A DNA stretch of 43,088 nt from contig JACQEG010000035.1 of NCBI GenBank assembly GCA_016200665.1, positions 1 through 43,088 on the forward strand, written 5' to 3'. How positions within the stretch are numbered: the first letter of the stretch is position 1; every line of letters starts with the position of its first letter. The notes beneath the pieces were generated by a model. The model had not been told where the DNA came from. It did not search any database and was given only the letters and a program-made list of their open reading frames with translations. A program made the position numbers and the translations under genes. Below, in pieces: positions 39,632 to 43,088 of this stretch. Source of the DNA: Chloroflexota bacterium. GTDB taxonomy: Bacteria > Chloroflexota > Limnocylindria > Limnocylindrales > CSP1-4.

Positions 39632-40522
39632 TCATCGGCGGGCGAGATTGCGCCGAGCCACCAGCCAGCGGCCGACGAGGTTGAAGATCAGGACGATCGC
39701 GATGAGGACGAGCGCCGCGCCCATCGCCCGGTCGCGAGCGGCCGGAAACGCCGAGTTCAGCGCGTTGCGATAGATCAGCAGCGGAAGGCCCTGCATCGGC
39801 TCGGACAGGCTGACGCTGAAGAAGTTGTTGCCGAGGGCTGTGAACAGCAGCGGCGCGGTCTCGCCGATGGCGCGCGAGATCGCGAGCAGGACACCCGTGA
39901 AGATCCCCGACAGCGCCGTCGGCAGGAGGACCGCCAGGTACGACCGCCAGCGGCTCATCCCCAGTGCCCGGACACCCTCGGCCACCGGTCGTGGCGTGAG
40001 GCGGAGCATCTCCTCGGTCGAGACGACGATGAGCGGCAGCATGATGACGGCGAGGGCGATCGACCCGGCAAGGGCGCTGAAGTGGCCCTGGCCGACGACG
40101 ACGAGCTCGTAGACGAAGATCCCCACGACGATCGACGGCAGGGCGGCCAGGATGTCGATCACGAACCGGATGGCGGTCGCGAGACGGCCGCCGACCTCGG
40201 CGTTGAAGACCGCGATGAGCAGCCCTACCGGAACGGCGATCGCCGTCGCGATGCCCGTCATCTCGAGGGTCCCGACGATGGCGTTCCGGATGCCACCACC
40301 CAGGGCGCTGAGGTCGCCCGGCGGATCCTGAAGGAAGAAGTCCGGCCGGATCACGCCGATGCCCTGGCTCACGATGAACGATCCCACGGCCAGCAGTGGC
40401 ACGAGGGCGACGAGGAGGGCGACGAATGTCAGCGTCCGCGCCACGGCCGCACGGGTCCGGCGCCCGCCGCTCGTGGGCCGGAGCTGGGCGGGTGCACGGG
40501 CGAGCGTCAGCTCAGCTGCCAC
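39632..40522 (-). CDS. pstA: Phosphate ABC transporter permease PstA
   Basis: 296 residues, GTG start, overlapping the pstC end by 11 bases. Six membrane helices of the PstA type; EAA loop in [25 protein letters not shown], plus [18 protein letters not shown] and [16 protein letters not shown], both PstA signatures. Forms the membrane channel with PstC for high-affinity phosphate import. Confidence 0.95.
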   Translation of the reverse strand: MAAELTLARAPAQLRPTSGGRRTRAAVARTLTFVALLVALVPLLAVGSFIVSQGIGVIRPDFFLQDPPGDLSALGGGIRNAIVGTLEMTGIATAIAVPVGLLIAVFNAEVGGRLATAIRFVIDILAALPSIVVGIFVYELVVVGQGHFSALAGSIALAVIMLPLIVVSTEEMLRLTPRPVAEGVRALGMSRWRSYLAVLLPTALSGIFTGVLLAISRAIGETAPLLFTALGNNFFSVSLSEPMQGLPLLIYRNALNSAFPAARDRAMGAALVLIAIVLIFNLVGRWLVARRNLARR

Positions 40523-41498
40523 GGCCGGCCACCTGCGTCACCCGTCGGCGGATCAGGAGCCCGGCTCCGTTGATGAGCACCGCGATGACGAGCAGAACGA
40601 CGCCGAGGGTGATGAGGGACTCGGCGTGGAGCGGCTCGGTCGCCTCGTTGAACTCGTTGGCGATGACGCTCGCGAGCGTGAAGCCCGGCGAGAAGATCGA
40701 CGAGCCGATCCGCGGGGCGTTCCCGATCACGAGCGTGACGGCGATGGTCTCGCCGATCGCCCGCCCAAGCCCGAGCACGATGGCGGCGAGGAAGCCGGCT
40801 CGCCCGATCGGCAGGACGACTCGCCGGACGACGTCCCATGACGTGCCGCCGAGCGCCAGGACGGCCTCGCGCTGGAGGCGGGGCGTCGCAGCGAACACCT
40901 CGCGGGTCACCGCCGCCACGATCGGGATGATCATGAACGCGACGATCACCCCGGCAGCGAAGTAGCTCGGCCCGGGTGTCGGGGGCCCCAGGAACGGGAC
41001 CACCGAGCCGGCGCTGGCGGCGATCGCGTGCTCGATCGGGCGCAGGAACGGCACGAGCACCAGGAGCCCCCACAGGCCCCAGACGACCGAAGGGATCGCC
41101 GCCAGGAGATCGACCGTCACCGCGACGGGCCCGGCGATCCGCGGTGGGAGGTACTCGGTGACGAGGAGCGCAATGCCGAGCGCCACCGGCACGGCGATGA
41201 GCAGCGCGATGACGCTCGTCAGGAGCGTCCCGAAGATGAACGGCAGCGCGCCGTAGATCGTGAACGAGGGGGCCCACCGGAGGCCGGTGACGAAGTCCCA
41301 GATCCCGAACGTCGAGATGACCGGCGCGGTCGTGATGACGCTGTCGTAGACCATCAGGCCGACGGTCGCGAGTGCCACGACGGTGCCGGCCGCGGCGATG
41401 ACCCGGAAGACCACGTCGCCGCTGAGACGACGACGCCGGGGCAGGGCCCTCTCGGGCGCCTGCCCCGGTGGTTGCCGGGCGCTGATCCGGATGGTCAC
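40512..41498 (-). CDS. pstC: Phosphate ABC transporter permease PstC
   Basis: 328 residues, GTG start (MTIRISARQ). Six helices after a basic lead; AAIPSVVWGLWGLLVLVPFLRP, AVLALGGTSWDVVRRVVLPIGRAGFLAAIVLGLGRAIGETIAVTLVIGNAPRI are typical PstC blocks. The start codon lies in the 3' arm of an 11-bp hairpin between pstS and pstC. The first 11 bases of the gene (GTGACCATCCG) repeat those of pstS. Channel partner of PstA. Confidence 0.95.
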   Translation of the reverse strand: MTIRISARQPPGQAPERALPRRRRLSGDVVFRVIAAAGTVVALATVGLMVYDSVITTAPVISTFGIWDFVTGLRWAPSFTIYGALPFIFGTLLTSVIALLIAVPVALGIALLVTEYLPPRIAGPVAVTVDLLAAIPSVVWGLWGLLVLVPFLRPIEHAIAASAGSVVPFLGPPTPGPSYFAAGVIVAFMIIPIVAAVTREVFAATPRLQREAVLALGGTSWDVVRRVVLPIGRAGFLAAIVLGLGRAIGETIAVTLVIGNAPRIGSSIFSPGFTLASVIANEFNEATEPLHAESLITLGVVLLVIAVLINGAGLLIRRRVTQVAGRGS

Positions 41499-41524
41499 GA
41501 GCCGGCGATGGCGGGCTCGTGACC
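41493..41524 (-). promoter_or_regulatory. 11-bp hairpin enclosing the pstC start codon
   Basis: In the transcript GGTCACGAGCC pairs perfectly with GGCTCGTGACC across a 10-nt loop, and the pstC GTG is inside the second arm. It lies 17 nt after the pstS stop. Such a hairpin would protect the pstS end and lower pstC translation, giving more binding protein than permease. Confidence 0.7.
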
Positions 41525-41541
41525 GTGACGGTCGCTCCGCG

Positions 41542-42729
41542 TCATGGCAGGAGCGGCTGGCCGTTCCAGTTGATCGACTCGACGGCGGCCTCGTCCTGCG
41601 CGAGCAGCGAGGCCGGGATCGTGCCGTAGAACAGCGGGGCGCTGTCCTGCTGGCCCTCGTGGATGGCCCACCACAGGAAGTCGACGAGCGCCTTGGCCCG
41701 ATCCTGGTTCGTGAGGACCTTCGACAGGTCCTTGTAGACGATGAGCCATGTCGTCCCGGTGATCGGGTAGCCGTTCGCCGACGCGGTGTTCACGAGGTTG
41801 AACCGGAGGTCCGCGGGATAGCTCGGCAGGTTGGCGGCCTCCTTGACCGCGTCCAGGGACGGGGTGATGAAGTTGCCCGACTTGTTCTGGACATCGGCGA
41901 ACGGGATGCTGTTCTTGAGCGCGTAGGCGAGCTCGATGTAGCCGACACCACCGTCGGTCTGGTTGATCCCCTGCGTCACGCCCTCGTTGCCGCTCGCCCC
42001 GAGGCCCACGGGCCACTCGACCGTCTTGCCCGCGGACTTCGCCGGATCGCCACCACCGACGGTCGTCACCCAGTCCGGGCTGACCGCGGTGAGGTAGGTC
42101 GTGAAGATGCTCGTCGTGCCGGAGCCATCCGAGCGGTGGACGACGCTGACCTCGGTGTCCGGAAGGGTCACGCCCGCGTTGGCGGCGGCGATCAGGGGAT
42201 CGTTCCACTTCGTGATCCTGCCGTCGAAGATGCCGGCGATGACGTCCGGTGTCATCTTCAGCGGGGCGCTCAGGCCGCTCAGCTTGTAGGCGACGACGAC
42301 GGCGCCGAACGTCACGGGGACCTCGACCGGCTCGCCCTTGGTGGCGGCGGCGATGTCCGAGTCCTTCAGGAAGGCATCCGAGGCGCCGAAGTCGACCGTG
42401 TTGTCGGTCCAGGCCTTGATGCCGCCGCCCGACCCGATCGACTGGTAGTTGAGCTTCACGCCGCACTTGGCGTTGTAGTCGTCGCCCATCTTCGAGAGCA
42501 GCGGGAAGATGAACGTCGACCCCGCGCCGTTGAGCTGGCCGTCGCCCTTCGTGCAGCGGTAGGTGATCGTCTGGGCTGGCGTTCCGACCGGGGCGGCGCT
42601 CTGGTTTGCCGGGGTCGATGCCTGGGCTGCGGGCGTCTGCGACGCGAGCGTGCCGCCTCCGCAGGCCCCGACGACGACCACAGCCGCGAGCGCGAGGCCG
42701 CTGAGCTTCCAGGTGGGTCGGATGGTCAC
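41542..42729 (-). CDS. pstS: Phosphate ABC transporter substrate-binding lipoprotein
   Basis: 395 residues from GTG 42729, GGAGG about 9 nt upstream. Signal peptide with lipobox VVGAC, Ala/Thr/Pro tether, then PstS fold: LNGAGSTFIFPLLSKMGDDYNAK (phosphate-binding GAGST), NYQSIGSGGGIKAW, TVDFGASDAFLKD, IFDGRITKWNDPLIA, VSVVHRSDGSGTTSIFTTYL (RSDGSGTT ligand loop), GGVGYIELAYAL. Binds phosphate outside the membrane and delivers it to PstCA. First gene of pstSCAB-phoU; upstream DNA carries candidate PHO-type repeats. Confidence 0.95.
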   Translation of the reverse strand: MTIRPTWKLSGLALAAVVVVGACGGGTLASQTPAAQASTPANQSAAPVGTPAQTITYRCTKGDGQLNGAGSTFIFPLLSKMGDDYNAKCGVKLNYQSIGSGGGIKAWTDNTVDFGASDAFLKDSDIAAATKGEPVEVPVTFGAVVVAYKLSGLSAPLKMTPDVIAGIFDGRITKWNDPLIAAANAGVTLPDTEVSVVHRSDGSGTTSIFTTYLTAVSPDWVTTVGGGDPAKSAGKTVEWPVGLGASGNEGVTQGINQTDGGVGYIELAYALKNSIPFADVQNKSGNFITPSLDAVKEAANLPSYPADLRFNLVNTASANGYPITGTTWLIVYKDLSKVLTNQDRAKALVDFLWWAIHEGQQDSAPLFYGTIPASLLAQDEAAVESINWNGQPLLP

Positions 42730-42791
42730 GCGATCGTTCCTCCAGTGACCGTCCTCTCCGGGCAGGCAGCGCACGCTGCGGCGGCGGTCGG

Positions 42792-42840
42792 GTCAAAGCC
42801 TCGACCGGCCCCGTCAACGGGCCGTCGCTCGCGTGTTAAC
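42792..42840 (-). promoter_or_regulatory. Candidate PHO-type direct repeats upstream of pstS
   Basis: On the minus strand GTTAAC (42840-42835), GTTGAC (42818-42813) and TTTGAC (42797-42792) recur at 22 and 21 bp, two turns of the 11-bp period used by PhoB/RegX3-type regulators; the in-between 11-mers match only in part (AGCGAC). TTGACC-17-TGCGCT is a weak promoter guess. GTTAACA also occurs before the response regulator gene. Confidence 0.5.
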
Positions 42841-42909
42841 AGGCGGTTCGCCGCCGCGCCGGGTGCCGAGCTCGTGGCCACGCCCACCGTTCGCGGCGGC
42901 GGCGGCTCG

Positions 42910-43088
42910 TCAGCGAGGGTGGCGCCGCGTTCCCGACGCTCCCGCCAACCCGCCGCGGGCGGCGCGCGCGAACTCGAGCTTCGAGCCCTCCGGATCGCGC
43001 ACGCCCGGCAGCCCGCGAACCACGGTCGCGAGGTCGGTGAGGGCCTCCCGGTCGCCGCCGAGCAGCTCCAGCTCCACCTCGAGGCGGC
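42910..43088 (-). CDS. C-terminal end of an unidentified gene, partial
   Basis: The frame enters from the right edge and stops at TGA 42910-42912. About 58 residues are visible: RLEVELELLGGDREALTDLATVVRGLPGV, then DPEGSKLEFARAARGG and a basic tail. Protein-like composition and a sensible distance to the pst promoter region support a real gene. The GLPGV strand recalls C-terminal domains of some ABC ATPases or regulators, but identification is not possible from this piece. Confidence 0.5.
   Translation of the reverse strand, partial: RLEVELELLGGDREALTDLATVVRGLPGVRDPEGSKLEFARAARGGLAGASGTRRHPR

Noticed and set aside
1-43088. CRISPR arrays, rRNA or prophage genes
   Set aside because: No spaced short direct repeats, no rRNA-like sequence and no phage structural genes seen anywhere in the window.

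Overview
The window is GC-rich chromosomal DNA with no rRNA, tRNA, CRISPR array, transposase or integrase that I can see. Gene content and style suggest a free-living, aerobic, monoderm-like bacterium. My best guess is a Chloroflexota lineage (Limnocylindria/Ellin6529-like) rather than an actinobacterium, but this is inferred from protein style, not from a marker gene. The features behind the guess are a luciferase-like oxidoreductase, several Ser/Pro-rich lipoproteins, a J-domain protein with a 'WYGPTTGEYW' block, many GTG starts and many GTGA/ATGA gene overlaps.

Layout. 1-3.5 kb: partial luciferase-like oxidoreductase, then a secreted two-repeat protein followed by an ECF sigma factor and a membrane anti-sigma-like protein that carries the same repeat outside the membrane. 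3.6-7.3 kb: beta-ureidopropionase-type amidohydrolase, divergent class-III aminotransferase and an NMT1-like substrate-binding lipoprotein, which fit reductive pyrimidine/beta-alanine catabolism. 7.3-14.1 kb: class III nucleotide cyclase, a 38-residue lipoprotein, MarR-ClC operon, MarR plus a 108-aa protein divergent from a Rieske-cupredoxin operon, and an SRPBCC-MerR operon behind a textbook 19-bp-spacer MerR promoter. 14.1-24.9 kb: propeller-like lipoprotein, upp, asparaginase, membrane J-protein with DtxR-like regulator, a second ECF sigma factor with an anti-sigma-like protein that has a SecD P1-like ectodomain, gltX, SnoaL-like and VOC proteins, and an OmpR/PhoB-family response regulator. 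25-30.4 kb: Pit phosphate transporter, proS, LppX-like lipoprotein, homocysteine methyltransferase and a small Ala-rich protein. 30.4-33.0 kb: a lower-GC insertion with a secreted trypsin-like protease and a lipoprotein, bounded by two copies of the 3' end of the DUF47 (PhoU-like) gene. 33-43 kb: DUF47, histidine kinase, EEP hydrolase, GDPD, an arsenic locus (arsM, small Cys-tailed protein, arsR), phoU-pstB-A-C-S and a partial gene.

How it works together. Phosphate is the main theme: Pit, DUF47, a SenX3/RegX3-like kinase and regulator in separate places, pstSCAB-phoU, and GDPD for glycerophosphodiesters. The arsenic locus sits beside the phosphate uptake genes. Many promoters place a TAnnnT hexamer exactly 6 nt before the start codon, so leaderless transcription is probably common. 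Four intergenic spacers at gene 3' ends (two between convergent genes, one after the response regulator, one at the right edge of the insertion) hold strong GC-rich hairpins without T tracts.

Most noteworthy: the two sigma/anti-sigma pairs with unusual sensor domains, the insertion at the DUF47 3' end, the MerR-controlled SRPBCC operon, and a hairpin that buries the pstC start codon.
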